Source of the DNA: Acanthamoeba castellanii str. Neff
Lineage: Eukaryota > Discosea > Longamoebia > Acanthamoebidae
DNA length: 64,000 nucleotides
Reading direction: 5' to 3'
Assembly (NCBI RefSeq): GCF_000313135.1
Contig: NW_004457466.1
Location: forward strand, 55,395 to 119,394
Part shown: piece after piece, positions 41,229 to 54,800 of the stretch
How positions within the stretch are numbered: position 1 is the stretch's first letter
How the letters are laid out: every line of letters begins with the position of its first letter
The notes under the pieces: generated by a model
What the model was told of the DNA's origin: nothing
Databases searched by the model: none
The model's input: the letters and a program-made list of their open reading frames with translations, nothing else
Position numbers and translations under genes: made by a program

Positions 41229-44200
41229 ATGGAGGCTGGAGGCTGGGACAAGGTGTCCAAGTTTGTTGAAAAGCAGCTGGAGCTGCTCAATGATGAACGT
41301 GATGCCGAGATAGAGCAGACGCGTGCCCTTCAGGAAGGCTACTCCCCCAAGGTAGCAACACCCTCAAATACGTACGTTGATGTTGGAGGAAGGGTCCGAA
41401 ATGGTGGGTGAAATGGTATGCAGGAGTTGCAAAGGTATGGCGAGTGCGTGCTGCGGCTACACGTAGTGGGGCGCAAGACCGGCGTTGGCGGCCTCCTCCT
41501 TGTCAAGCTTGCTCGGGCGGCCACTGCCGCCACCACTCCGCTTCCCTCCCACCGCTTCCAGCCAGGTACCGACCCTTGCACGCGGGTTGCTGCAGCACGC
41601 TCTCTCGCCGCACCGCAGCACAGCAACGCGCAACGCGTGAACTTCACTGTGACGCTTGTGCGTGCAGGCGACATCGTGGGACTGGTGCCCTCCAACGTGC
41701 CGATCTCGTCGTTCATGGTGGAGAGCATGCAGAAGGGCAAGGGCGGCGTGATCTATCGAGCGGCGGAGCACTCGATCACCGTCTCCTTCTCCAAGATGGA
41801 CGAGGAGGGTCTGGCGCTCGACACCGACGGCAACACCACCTACACGCTGATTCGGCTGGCCAATGACGTCACCTACAAGCGCTACCGGAAGGCCCTGGAG
41901 GCCCTGCGGCAGCAGGTGACATCGCGCACCGCAGGAGGCGGTGACAACGACCACCTCAAGCAAGTGCTGTTCGGCCTGGGCGAGCCCCGGTTCGTCGGCC
42001 ACTTCCGCAATCGGTTCGAGCTCACACCATTCAACCCGAACCTCAACGACTCCCAGAAGGAGGCCATCACCTTCGCCCTGGGTGCCAACGACCTCGCCCT
42101 CATCCACGGCCCACCGGGCACAGGTACGATTGACTTCCACCCTGTTTCTTCTCGAGTGCCAGGAACTGATCCAGGCCTCGTCAACTGCGGCGCCACAGGC
42201 AAGACGACGACAGTGGTCGAGTTCATCCTCCAGTGTGTGAAGCGTGGTGAACGTGTGCTGGCCACAGCGCCCTCCAATATTGCGGTCGACAACATTGCCG
42301 AGCGGTTGGCCGTCTATGCCAAGCAGTCTGGAGCGAAGATCGTGCGCGTACGGTTGCCTGACCAAGTTCCGGGCAAACTACATGCACGCGCTGATCATCA
42401 ACAATCGTGTGCGGCTTGCAGGTGGGACACCCGGCCCGGTTGTTGCCGTCGGTCGTCGGCCTTTCGCTGGACGCCAGGGTGAAGCAGCACTCGCACCAAA
42501 CCGAGCTAGCTGACGACGTCAGAAAGGAGATGGCCAAGCTGCAATCGTACGTGCCTCCCCCCTGAACTCAGGCGCACGCACGGCTTCGACTATGAATGAT
42601 GAAACTCGCTTCCTCGTCCGCTATCAGGTCCCTGGGCAAGGCGACGCCCGGCGAACGAAGAGGTGTCTACGCTCAACTCCGACAACTTCGGAAGGAGCTC
42701 TGGGAGCGGGAGGGCAAGGCGGTGGACGAGATCCTGTCGCAGGCCAACATCATCCTGGCCACCAACACCGGCGCGGCTGACAAAAAGCTCCAGAGTACGT
42801 GGATAACCCACCTCAAGGCGGTGTGCGCCACTGACTGGAGAGTCCATGTTGCGCAGAGCTGCCCATGTTCGATGTTGCGGTAATTGACGAAGCAGCGCAG
42901 GCCGTGGAAGCCTCCTGTTGGATCCCCATTTTAAAGGCCAAGAAGCTTATCCTCGCTGGCGGTACGTGCGTCCTGCATCATACTACACCCTTGAGCACGG
43001 ACGATTGACGATCGGCTTGTAGACCACTGCCAGCTTCCGCCCACCATCATTTCGGAGGGCGCCGCCAAGGCCGGTTTGTCGCACACCCTCTTTGATCGGT
43101 ACGCAGAGCGCCTGGCCCTGCTCCGTCTCCTTCACCACCTCATCAACGGTCACTTTCAGAATGGTCAAGATGTACGGTGATACGGTGCGTCATATGCTGC
43201 TCATCCAGTACCGTATGCACGACAAGATCAACCAGTGGTCCTCCAAGGTACCTCGCGCTCCTCCACTTGCGCCCGCATCAACGCATGCGCCATGGTGACT
43301 CAGCCCTTGCGCGTAGGAATTTTACGAAGGCAGGCTACAAGCGCACGCCTCGGTAGCAAGTCACCTCCTTCGCGACTTGCCGCATGTGCAGAGCGATACA
43401 ACGGAGACCAAGGTACCGCACCACCATGAGAGGTCCCCTTCTGACACTCGGTTTGGTGTGGACTCATGTCGGACCTCGCTTGATCCAGTCGCCGCTGATC
43501 ATCGTCGACACGACGGGATGCGGATTCCACGAGGAGATGGTGGAGATCAAGAATGCGGCCGACCGCGGTCAGAACAAGAAGGGCGCCGACGCCGCGGAGG
43601 AGACCAAAGGCAAGCGGAAGCCCATGATGCTCGGCGAGGGGTCCAAGGCCAACCAGGCGAGGCCGACCTGGTGCACCACTACGTCCATACACTGCTCCAA
43701 CAAGGTTCCTCCCTGCCTTGCCGGTCGAACTTGCGGGGCGGCTGCACCCTCACCATGTTCGCTGCTGTGAATCCAGGATTGAGGCCCGAAGACATCGGCA
43801 TCATCTCGCCCTACAACGCTCAGGTGGATCGGTTGCGCCACGCCCTCCGCGAGAGGGGCATTCCCGGGATGGAGAAGCGGGAGATGGAGAAGATCGAAGT
43901 GTCCACCGTGGACGGGTTCCAGGGCCGCGAGAAGGAGGTGATCATCATCTCCTTTGTGCGCAGGTACTCGTGACCCCCCTCTCTTTCATTCTGTGACGAT
44001 GTGTCGTTGTTGTTGACCTCGCCATTACCACTTTGCCACCACCAGCAACCAGAAGGGCGAGATCGGTTTCCTGGCAGAGTCGAGGCGGATGAACGTGGCC
44101 ATCACCCGAGCCAAGCGCAGCGTGGTGGTGGTCTGCGACGAGGAGACGATCAACCACGCCAAGAACGAGTTCCTCAAGCGCATGATCGAGTACTTCGAGG

Positions 44201-45640
44201 CCGAGGGCGAGTACGTGGCCGGCGCCCAGTTCGCGGGCGAGGAGGTCCACGTGGAGACGGTCGACCACGGCGAGCTGGAGCGGATGCGCAAGGAGAGGGA
44301 CGACATGCTGAAGCTCAAGGAGGACGTCGAGCGACGGCGCAGGGAGAAGGAGGAGAGAGAGCGGAAAGAGAAAGAGCAGCAGGAGCTTGAAGAGCAGCTG
44401 CAGAGCGACATCCTCGACTTTGTGGCCGACCCCGACCGCGACGAGATGACCTTCCCGGCCGATCTCAACGCCTACGCGCGCATGCGGGTGCACGAAATCG
44501 CCGGGCAGCACGGGCTGACGCATGCCAGCAAGGGCGATGGCAAGAAGCGACAGCTCACCGTACGAAAGCCCGTCGAGGAGGTGCGGGCCGCCCCAGCCGG
44601 ACCCTCAACGCCGGGACAGGACAAAGAGCAAAAGCCAAAGCGGGAGGTGGAGGAAGAAGAGGGCGAAGAAGAAGAAGAGGAAGATGGCGGAGAGGAAGAG
44701 GAGGAAGAGGAGAAGAAGGCCAATCCTGTCTCCGAGTTGAGGCGGCTGCAGCAGCAGAAGTACCTGGCCCACAAGCAGAGTGAGGAGAAGGAGAAGCAAA
44801 AGAAGGCCGCGAACAAGACTAAGTCCAAGGCCAAGCCCGCCAAGGAGAGGGCCACTCGTCTGGAGGATGAGCTCAAGGTCAAGCTCCTCCCCTCTCTTTC
44901 TCTACCAATTGGATTTCTGTGGTCTGATGTGAGTTCTCTTTGTGTGATGCAGAAAAAGAAGAAGGTCGAGGCGGCGGAGGTGAGGAAGATGAGCGAGGAG
45001 GAGCTGCTCAAGAAATTCGACACGTACGCCAACTCTATTCCTATTAGCTTCGATGGCCCCAGCTGATGAGGTCCTGGGGCTGAAACGGTAATGCAGGACC
45101 AAGTGCGGCTTCAAGGGGTGCAAGGAATCGACCACCGTACTCGGTCGCCTGTGTCCGCACTGTCGCCTCAAGTTCTGCTTCTCGCACAGGTAACAACTGC
45201 TGCCTCAGGCGCAATCGGCTGAGAGCATTGTGTGTAGAAGTGTTGAACGCGTGCGGTACATTCGTTGTGGTGTCGTGCAGCATGGCCGAGATTCACGGGT
45301 GCGGAGACGAGGCCAAGAAGAAGGCGAGGGAGGACTGGCTGCACAGCAATCGACCCGGCGGCACCGTCACCGGCCAGTCCTCCACCAAACCGCTCAAACC
45401 GCAGGCGCGGAACCATCTCCAGAGCAAGCTTCAGGTAATGCCCATCTCGTTTCCCGCGGGCCGGCGTTCGTTTGCTCATCGCCGGCCCACACACAGGAAA
45501 AGTTGGGTGGGGTGGCGCACAAGGGCAAGAAGCCCACGGAGAAGGACCAGAAGAGTGGTCGGGGCGGCGGCGCAGCCGGACGAGGAGGAGGCGCCCCCGC
45601 TCGTGGCGGAAGAGGCCGTGGGCGAGGCGGCCACGCTTGA
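41229..45640 (+). CDS. IGHMBP2: IGHMBP2/SMUBP-2-type SF1 helicase with R3H and AN1 zinc finger (apparent frameshift)
   Basis: Exons: 41229-41351, 41424-41565, 41668-42123, 42199-42347, 42422-42546, 42628-42794, 42857-42961, 43023-43098, 43160-43247, 43317-43412, 43489-43704, 43777-43963, 44046-44877, 44953-45023, 45097-45189, 45281-45434, 45497-45640; about 1,074 residues. UPF1-like motifs: GPPGTGKTT (split by an intron), [55 protein letters not shown]. An R3H domain ([20 protein letters not shown]), a Lys/Glu-rich coiled region, and an AN1-type zinc finger ([20 protein letters not shown]) follow, then an RGG tail. It would be a 5'-3' RNA/DNA helicase linked to ribosomes. In exon 43489-43704 the frame shifts near 43651-43655, as if one base were missing. 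Confidence 0.9.
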
Positions 45641-45862
45641 TCGCCCCACGTGGGCACACGAAGAGCTTGACATGAATAATTGGTTAAATTGAGCTTCGGC
45701 CTCCGATTTACCGTGCTACGAACCCACGACCGTTTGAACCCACCTAATAATCGCGGCACGCGGCCGTTGACAAGGACAAACGCAACGAACGTTTCGCATC
45801 AAGAGGAGGAGGCGGAAGATATCAACACTAACTCTACGAGAGAAGGTGGGTTGTAGTGGCGC

Positions 45863-48800
45863 ATGGCGACATCCGCAGCGTCGCCCTCACCTTTGCGGTT
45901 GAGCGCCGTCACGCCCGGAGGCACGCCCCCGCCGGGGACGGTGCGGGCCAAGATTTCGCAGCTCAATGCCTCCTCATCTTCGATCGACACATCCGGCGGA
46001 CCCCGGTCGCGGGCCTCCTCTGTCTCCTCGCCCGGTGGTGTACCCGTCACCCCGCCCCCCGCGACCACCAACATGGTGTCCCAACGCGATACTCCGAACC
46101 TGAGCGATTCGAGTCACCTTCGCATCAACACAGGGGGTTCCATCAAGACGCCACGACGTACCCCCCCCTCTCTTCCTCTTCCTCTTCTTCGTTTTCGCTC
46201 TTTCTTTTCGTTCTTTATTTTCGTTCTTTATTTTCGTTCAGGTTTTGTTATTATTTTTATTGTAATATTAATCCTGTTCGTGGTCGTGGCCAACGTCTGC
46301 AGTGGAAAAGGATGTACGGCTGGTGGTGGACACGAGGCTCAGGCAACACTTGTCCAACCTCTACAAAGCGGAAAAGGATGTGTCCAGCGCAGGTACGCCG
46401 GCCTTTGTTCTTCTCTCGGCTCGAGCAAAACTCTTATCAATTGTGTGTCCACAGACGATGTCTCCGATACGGAGAAGCTGCTGGCAGTGATGCATTCCAA
46501 GAACGTCAACTTCACCCAGGAGGCAATCAAGATCATCATCCATCTCATGGCTCTCGGTACCCTCCCCCAGCATGTTACTCACTACAGCACCAACAGACCA
46601 TACCACACTTTGAAAAACAATGCGACTGAACATAGCAATTGAAAATGCGATTCGACTCACGTGAACTTTGCCATGACGTGTATACATTGGCAGAGGAGAA
46701 CCAGCAGGCCATCGGCAGGAGCGTGTTGATCCTGGAGCTGATTCGGAGCCTCTCTGCGCCACAGGACGCCATTCGCACCTACGCCGCGTGGGCTCTCTCC
46801 AACTTCTCCTCCAACGGTTCTCACTCCTGCTTTTCCTCTTCCTCCTACTCCTCCTCTTTCTTCTTTACTGCAGCCGATGAGCCACCGGCCGACTGATCGT
46901 CGTGTTGTGTTGTGGTTGCGCGCGCAGAGAGCAACCACAAAGCCATCCACGAGGTGGGTGGTATCAAGGCTCTGCTTTCGCTTCTGACTTCGTCCTCCGA
47001 GGATTCCCTCAAGCAGGCCCTCTCCGCGCTCCTCAACATATCCTCCAATCGTAATCCCTCCCTTCCTTCTTCATCGTCGATGTGTGAGTGAGCCCTTCGT
47101 TTGGGTGATTGCTCGAGCAATTGCACTGACGTTCGTACGTGCGCGCTTCGCGTTGTCAATGACGCGACCAGCCATGTTTGTCGAAACGATACGAAAGAGC
47201 GGAGGCATGCGCGAGATGATCCGCCTGCTGGAGTACTCTGGCAACGCGGCCGACGCGATCATCCCGCTCACGCTCATGGTAAAGCACTTGCACTCCTTCG
47301 CAAACCTCTCTTTACGCTAACCCTCCCATACAACGAACAACAATGAGCTCACCATACCGATACGACCACTATGTTGCAGGTGTTCATCAACTTGGCGACC
47401 AACGAGAAGAACATGGAGATGTTCGGGGACGTGGGCGGCTTCCCTCCGCTCATCAAGCTGCTCCACCACCCCGTGTTCAGCATGGACGCCATGCCCTTCC
47501 TCATCGCTCTCCTGAACAATCGTACGTTCGCTTCTCTCCCCTCTCTTTGTCCCTGCGCGTCGTCGCCAGTGGCACTGAACGGGTGTGCCGCGAACGCAGC
47601 GCGCCGGGTGAGCCAGTTCATCGCGGCGGAGGGCCTGCGGCCGCTCTTTGATTTCGTTTCGCGAGCGCCTGCGCGGCAGGAGGGCAAGTACGACAACTCG
47701 CTCGAGCACTGCCTCCTCGCGCTCCACCACCTCCTCAGCAACGGTACGCACCGACACACCCATCACCCTTTCATCTCTCCTGACCAACCACTCGGCTCAC
47801 CGACAATCGATCGTGCTATCGCCACCACAGAGGACTACGTGCGAATGATCGGGGAGCGGAACTTTGTGTTGCCTCTGACGGCGCTCTTGGACGGGCGGCA
47901 GGACCCTCGCATCCTCGTTCTCGTCGTCGAGATCATCGGTACGTGCCCACGCACGCGCACGCACGCGCACGCACGCGCACGCACGCGCACGCACGCCTGT
48001 TCGGTCGCTGACGAACTGCCTTCGTCTTCGTTCTTCGTTCCCCCCCCCACTACCAACAGACACTCTGCTCGACTCTGATGAACGGAATGGCACGCAGCTG
48101 GTGACGGCGGCGGGCATCGAGCGACTGGTTGCCCTCCTGCCGGCCAAGCGACCCAAGAGAACACTGACAGTTGTCGTCGACAATGCGCTCCTCCTGCTCA
48201 CGGGGCTTCTCGAAACCAATGGTCCGCATATTCCTCCCGCGCAGCGCATAGCGTGCCATCGGTCTCGGAGCTAAACTGGGCTGTATTCCCCCCTTCCCCC
48301 CATCTCCCTTCCAGATAACAACCAGGAGCATCTGCTCGACCGCGGAGTGGTGCCGGCCGTCGCCGGAGTCATGTCGTGGGCCACCAACGAGACCCTCGAA
48401 CACGCGCTCCATCTCATCGCTCTGCTCACATCAGGTACACAGGCCAGCCGCGCCCTCGAAGCCGCAGCCGACGCTTGTATGCAGCACTATCTCACCGAAT
48501 TGTGTGCGCGCGATCCAGGGGTCAACGGGCAGGTGGTGTACGACGAGATAGTGAAGCCGTGGCCCCAGGTGCTGCCGCGCCTTCTCCAAATGCTCAACGC
48601 CGACCCTGCAAACAAGCGAGCGGCCCCTGTGCCCGACTCCACGCGGATTAAGATCGCCCTCTGCTTTTCGGCCCTGCTCGGCCACAGTACGCGAACCCCT
48701 CTAAATGACCCGCACGCGCCCACACAACCATCGTGAGCGGCTCATGACCGATGCCACACTCTCATTCCTCAATCCTCAACAGTCGATTGCCACATGGACC

Positions 48801-51800
48801 TGGTGGAGCTCGAGGTGGTGGGCCACTTCATCGACCTCCTTGCCTCGCCCAACCAGCGCCTCCAGTTCTACGCCATCACCGCCCTGCGCAACCTGTCCAC
48901 CTACTACGGTAATCGGCTGCACGCACCCTCGTCTGCTCATGCTCGTTGGGGACTAATGAACGTGTCAATGTGTGTGGCGAATCGGACAGCGTCGGTGCGA
49001 CGAGAGATACAACACCTCGACGGACTCGGCGAGCTGCTGGCGTTGGTGCACGGCCCCAACCGAGCGGCCGTGTCCGTTGCCCGACTCGAAGCGATGCGCA
49101 CCATCGCCAACCTCTCTGTCACCGGTGCGCGCAACTTCCCGACCGCCTGAAGGGCTGCGGCCCGGAGGAGTGCTGGCTGACCGGCTTGATTGCTTTGCAT
49201 CTGCAGATGACCCGATCGACCTACAGGAGTTCTGTGACACGAGCGTGCCGGTGCTGCTAGCTGTGCTCGCCACTCCTCCGCCCTCGAGGGACGACATCAC
49301 GCGAGGTAACCGCTCCTGCTCGTTCTTGCGGCATCAGACCACAATCTCAACTTATCAACACACACAGCCGTGGCCAAGCGGAAGCAGAGGCTCTCGAGCG
49401 GCTCCCAGCAGGACCCCAACTGCAACAAGATCACGTCCCTCGAGATGCAGCAGGTGCGCGAGCCGAGAAAGGGCCGCGACGGCTCGACCATCTCGACCCC
49501 GCCGCCCCACGACCTCGGCAGCGGAAGCCACATCGGAGGCGGGAACGCGGGGAATGCGGGCAACTCTGGGACCATGCTGGTCCGCGCTGCGCGGCTGACG
49601 GGCGCCAACAGTTCGCTGAACACCAACGGCCGCGGCAGCCGCGTGTCGAACATGGAGAGCCTCGGCAGCGGCGACCTCGAGACTCGTATCGGCAACGTGG
49701 GCACTGTGGGCATCAGCGGCAGCGGCGGCAGTCGCATCATCGCCGTCAACTCGGGCGCATCGATCGGCGGGCTGGGCAGTCAGGACGACCAGGAGGAGGA
49801 CCGGATGCTGGAGGAGCGCGTGTTCCAGACCAAGTGGGAGAACGACTGTCTCATCAAGGCCTACACTGCCATCACCCTCCAGAACCTCTCCATCGAAGGT
49901 TCGTGCGCCAGCGCTCCGCTCTCACCATCTCCACGCTAACTAAACTCATCGATTTCTTTTGCTTTTGGGTCGTCCCAACGGTACAGCCGACTTCGTGGAC
50001 GTGGTACACTCGGCGGGCGGGCTGGGCGTGGTGATGGAGTACCTGCTGGGTTCCAGCTCGCCGCGCCTCCAATACGAGGCCGTCCGGCTCTTGACCGTGT
50101 GGGCAGCGCAGGATGCCAACCGGATGGCGTTCCAGGAGATGGGAGGCATCCAACGTCTGGAGCAGGTGCCCACTCTCTCCCACTCACTACACTCAGTTCG
50201 CCGTTGCTACTTCGGGTCGTGGCTGACACACTGTTTTCCGTGTGCAGGCATTGGCTTCGTTCCAGAGCTCGCCCGTGCCCAACGACGCGCTGATAATGTG
50301 CACCCAGATCGCGCTCAATACCATGAGCATTCCCCGTACGCACCCCATCCACGCTGTTGATTTCCTGGGTAGCGCAGAGGTACTAAAGGAACTATGCGCG
50401 GTCAGCCGTGGAGCTGTCCGAGCGGATGATGTCGCTCGACGACGACGATGACTCTGGCATCATCGGCTGGGAACCGGAAACGGCCATTCTGGACTACATG
50501 CGGCAGGTGGAGCACGCCATTCGGGCCATCGAGCTGTCGAACCCGCTCGAGTCCTACCACTCGCACTCGCTGCCCACCTCGCCCAAGGACTCGGTCACCA
50601 AGTCGAGCCGCTACTCGTCGCAGCCCGTCACCCTGCGGCGCTCCGTGCGGCAGCGGGAGCGGTTCGACAAGTACCAGCGCGGCGGTATCAAGGACGCCAG
50701 CATCTTCGCCCAGCCCAGTGCGGTGGACGAGGTGGCGGACAAGGACCAGACGGCCGCGGCCAAGGTGGTGGGCTGGCGCGAGGAGGCCGGCATATCTCGG
50801 TTGCTCGAGAGCAGCGGCCCCGCCGCGGTGCCGCCCTCGCGGCTGCTGTTCGATCAGATGGAGGAGATGCGCGATCGGATGACCGGCAAGCCCGGCGTGG
50901 GGGATCTGACCTCCCTGGCACCGCTCTCGCCGAGTCGCGGCAGTCGCTCGCGCGGCAGTCGAGCGGCGGAGCGGAGGGAAAAGAACGAAGACGGCAAGGC
51001 GTCAAAGAGCGAAGCGGCGGCGGCGAAAAAGAACGAAGACGAAAGCGCGATCGGCGAGACGGAAGCGAAGGCGCCCAAGCGGAGGGGCTCGTTCCGACAG
51101 CTCAGCAAGCAGTTCAGTGCCACGCTCAAGAAGGTGCATCAGACCACCAAGAAGGCCAAGACCGACGCCGACAAAGGCAACGGCGACGACAAAGACAACA
51201 AGAAGGAGAAGGAAAAGAAAAAGAAGAAAAAGAAAAGGAGCGACAAGGAGAAGGAGAAGAGCACGAAGAAGAAGGAGAAGGAGAAGGAGAAGAGCACGAA
51301 GAGGAAAAAGAAGAAGGCGGCGAAGCAGAAGTCAAGCGGTGTCCGGGGCAAACCCGACGGGCTCGGTGATGGGAAGGAGGCCTACAAGTGGTCGGTGGAA
51401 GAGGTGGGCGACTGGCTCGAGGAGAACTCGCTGGGCGAGCTGCGCCCGGTCTTCGCCCAGCACCACATCGACGGCAAGGCGCTCATGCAGCTCCACCACG
51501 CCGCCCTCTCGCGCATGGGCATCTTCTCCCAGCCCCTGTCGTCCGCGCTCTTGCAGCGACGCCGCAAGCTCCTGACCCGCTCCACCTCGCTCACCGCCCC
51601 GCCATCGGACTCGTCGATGGGCTCCTCGCTCTCGTCGTCGCGCTCCTACCCCAACCTTTCGTCGTCATCGTCGTCGTCCGTGTCGGTCCACGCCCGCGAC
51701 AAGATCGTCAAGGACGAGGAGAAGCGGAAGCACAAGAAGAAGAGCAAGGACAAGGCGAAGGCGAAGGAGGAAAGCGGCGACAAGACAGAGAAAGCGAAGA

Positions 51801-54800
51801 CGAAGCCGAAGCCGAAAGCGAAGGCGAAAAAGAGCGAAGGAGAGAAGGGAGAGGGAGAGGGTGCCGGCCACGAGCAGAAACAGGAGAAGCGGAGGAAGAA
51901 GGGCAGTTCCAAGAAAAAGAGGAGGAAGACCGCAGGCAATGATGGTGCCGCCGAGGGCGAAGAGGGCAGCACCACCACCACGACTGAGGCCGAGAGGGAG
52001 TCCAAGGTGGTCCCCCGCAAGGGCTCGGGCGACGTCGACAAGAAGAAGCCGGCTGCAGCCTCGACCAAGCCCAAAGTGTCATCGCTACGCCGGCGACCGA
52101 CCGGGCTGAGCGAGGACGGCAAGGGCAAGGAGAAGGCCGGCGACGTGGCTGGTGGGAACGGCGGCCGGCGCAAGGAGCTGCGGTTCGAGGGCAACGTGCT
52201 GGACGAGGACGAAGAGTCGGAGCTGGGCGGGACGCTGATCGACGACCTGGGCAAGGGCAAGGGCGAGGAGCTGCTCGTGCTGCGCGACATCCGCATCTCC
52301 CTGCAGGAGGAGCGCGAGTTGAAGAGCGCGGCGGCAGGTACGGCGTCAGAAGGCGGCAGTGAGCACCGGGGCAGTGGTCGCAAGCGAGGCGGCAGCAGCA
52401 CCCGCCGCCGCAAGCAACGCGGGCGACAGCTGGCCGCCGCCGCCGTCGCTGGCGAGGAGACCGACGAGGACCATCCTGAGCAACAAGCCAAGAGCCCGCG
52501 CGCCTCGGCCGGCGCGGCGCCTAGGGCCGCGGATCCGAAGGCGCAGCCCAAGCAGGCCGGCTTCCTGCGGAGCATCTCCACCATCTTCCATATCCGAGGC
52601 AACAAGCACACTGCCAAGCAGCACGACCCGCACCACCTCGATGCGGCCTCGTCGCAGCACTCGACTGCCAGCTCGGCCGTCGACGAGGTGGGCGACGGCG
52701 CTGCGGCCCAGTCCGCCGCGCATGCCGGAGGCGAGGAGAAGAAGCGGGGCAGCTGGGTCCGGTCGGCGTTCCTGCGACGCGGCCGCAAGGGCGACGGCGG
52801 TGGCGAGGAGCGCAAGAACGCGATCCGCCGCGGCTCCGAGGAGGAGGCCGAGCTGCGCAACAGCAAGGAGACGGCGCGCCGGCAGCAGAAGGAGCAGAAG
52901 CAGGAGCAGGAGCGCAAGAAGAAGCAGGAAAAGGAGAAGGCGAAGGAGCGAAACAAGCTGTCGCGCAAGAACTCCTCGCTCCTCAGTCGCATGGCCGTCA
53001 GCACCAAACGTACGCTGCTTTCGTTCTTTGAATTTCATCGCTTTCGCTCTTTCGCTCATAATTATTGTGTTGTGTAGGCGGAAATCAGGGGAGTAAGAAG
53101 ACGATGACCTTCTCACTCGAGGAGGACGTCAACTACGGCTCGACGACCGACACCACCACCACCCACTCCCACTCCCGCGGGCGAGGTGATGAAGGCGACC
53201 TGCAGGACGAGGACGATGAAGACGAGATGGACAACATCCGCCGGAAGCAGGGCACCCCGCGCGTCAACCTGCAGCGCGCGACCAGCGGCGACGAGCTGCT
53301 GCTGCCTCTCGACGGGGAGGGCTCCATCGACCACGCCTCCTACTCCGAGACCGAGGAACAGGAGGTCGCCGACTACTCCGAGGTAAGCTTCGGCCTCTTC
53401 ACGCCGCGCCGTTGGCTCGAGCCTGGGAGAAAGCTCACTACCGTTGGTGGTTGTGGGGGTTCACAGGTGGTGCATCAGACGACGATGGACAGCGGGTCGT
53501 ATCCGTCAACGCCCAAGAGGGGATCGACCGCGCGGCCGCCCACGCGCCAGCAGCTGTTCTCCCTCACCACGGCCCGCCTGCAGGTCATCAGTACGTTACT
53601 CTCGCCTCGACCAAGGAATGGCGATCAGTCCTCGCTTGCTAACTACGAGTGTCACAGCGCAACTGGGTCCGCACCGCAAGCGGCTGATGCTCGACCTGCT
53701 CGAGACCGAACGGCGCTATGTGGCGTTGGTCACCGTGCTCATTCGCCAGTTCCTCAAGCCGCTCCTGCTCCTCACCTACACCGAGCAGGAGCAGTTCCTC
53801 ACCGAGGAGGAGGTACGACGTACACCACGGTCCTCCCTTTGCACATCGCCTAGCTGCCCGAGCTCACCTCACTTCTCTCTCTCTCTCTCTCGATGACCTC
53901 TGCAGTTGCATTCGATCTTCCTCAATATCGGCCTGCTCCATTCGTACAACCTGATCTTCCTGAGCAATCTCACCCAACGCGTCCACAGCTGGAGTGACTC
54001 GCAGCCGGTCGCCGACGTGTTCCTCATGCTGGTGCGTGATTACGGTGGTGATCATCCGCCCTGAATGCTGACGTCAGCCGCGTATGTCTTGTGCGTCGTG
54101 TATCGTGTATGTGCAGTCGGACTTCCTTACGGCCTATGGGGAGTACCTGCACAACTACGAGGCGGCTACGGCGCTGCTTCAGCACTGCCTGCAGGACCCG
54201 TCCTTCGACCAGTTCGTGAAGACCCTGGCGGCCTCGCCCGACTGCGAGGGGCTTGGACTGGAGGACTTCCTCATCCTCCCCTACCAGCGCATCACCGCCT
54301 ACGCCCACATCTTCAGGGTAAGCCATCACACCACCGCACACGCACACGCACGCATGTTGTTTGGTGTTAATGTTTGCTTCATGGCGCAGAAACTTGTGAA
54401 ATGGACATGGGAGAGCCACGCAGACTACGGCGACATCACTACGGTGCTACACACCGTGGAGAAGATCATCTCCTCCAACGTCCACCTCCGCCTGCTCCCC
54501 AGTCCGCATGAAAAGGGTTCGTCGTCACGCACGCACGCACACGCACACGCCACGCACCACCACACACACTACACTCGCGTTCGTACGCAGTTGATTGGCA
54601 CTCGGCTGACCTTCAATCTCCGCTCGGTCAGCAGGCCAGGCTTCGCCCTCTACGCCACGATCTCGTTATACGAAGCTCAGTGCGCGTGAGGGGTTCCTGA
54701 AGCTCCTCGCCGTGCACGACATCCTGCTGGGCTGTCCGATCGTACGTCACCTTCCCCTGAGTTCAGGGCTTTCGCGACAGTCAGCCAACAAACCTAACTT

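Noticed and set aside
47941..48000. Tandem GCACGCGCAC units considered as a CRISPR-like array
   Set aside because: Units are contiguous without spacers and lie in a spliceosomal intron of a eukaryotic gene: a minisatellite.
51646..53007. 453-codon minus-strand open frame, Ser/Leu/Pro-rich
   Set aside because: It is the exact mirror of the Lys/Glu-rich RhoGEF exon. No domain; composition is explained by the other strand.
54597..54631. Alternative acceptor for RhoGEF exon 25 after GTACGCAG
   Set aside because: It gives a peptide that runs into a stop before the PH domain; the acceptor at 54632 keeps the frame.
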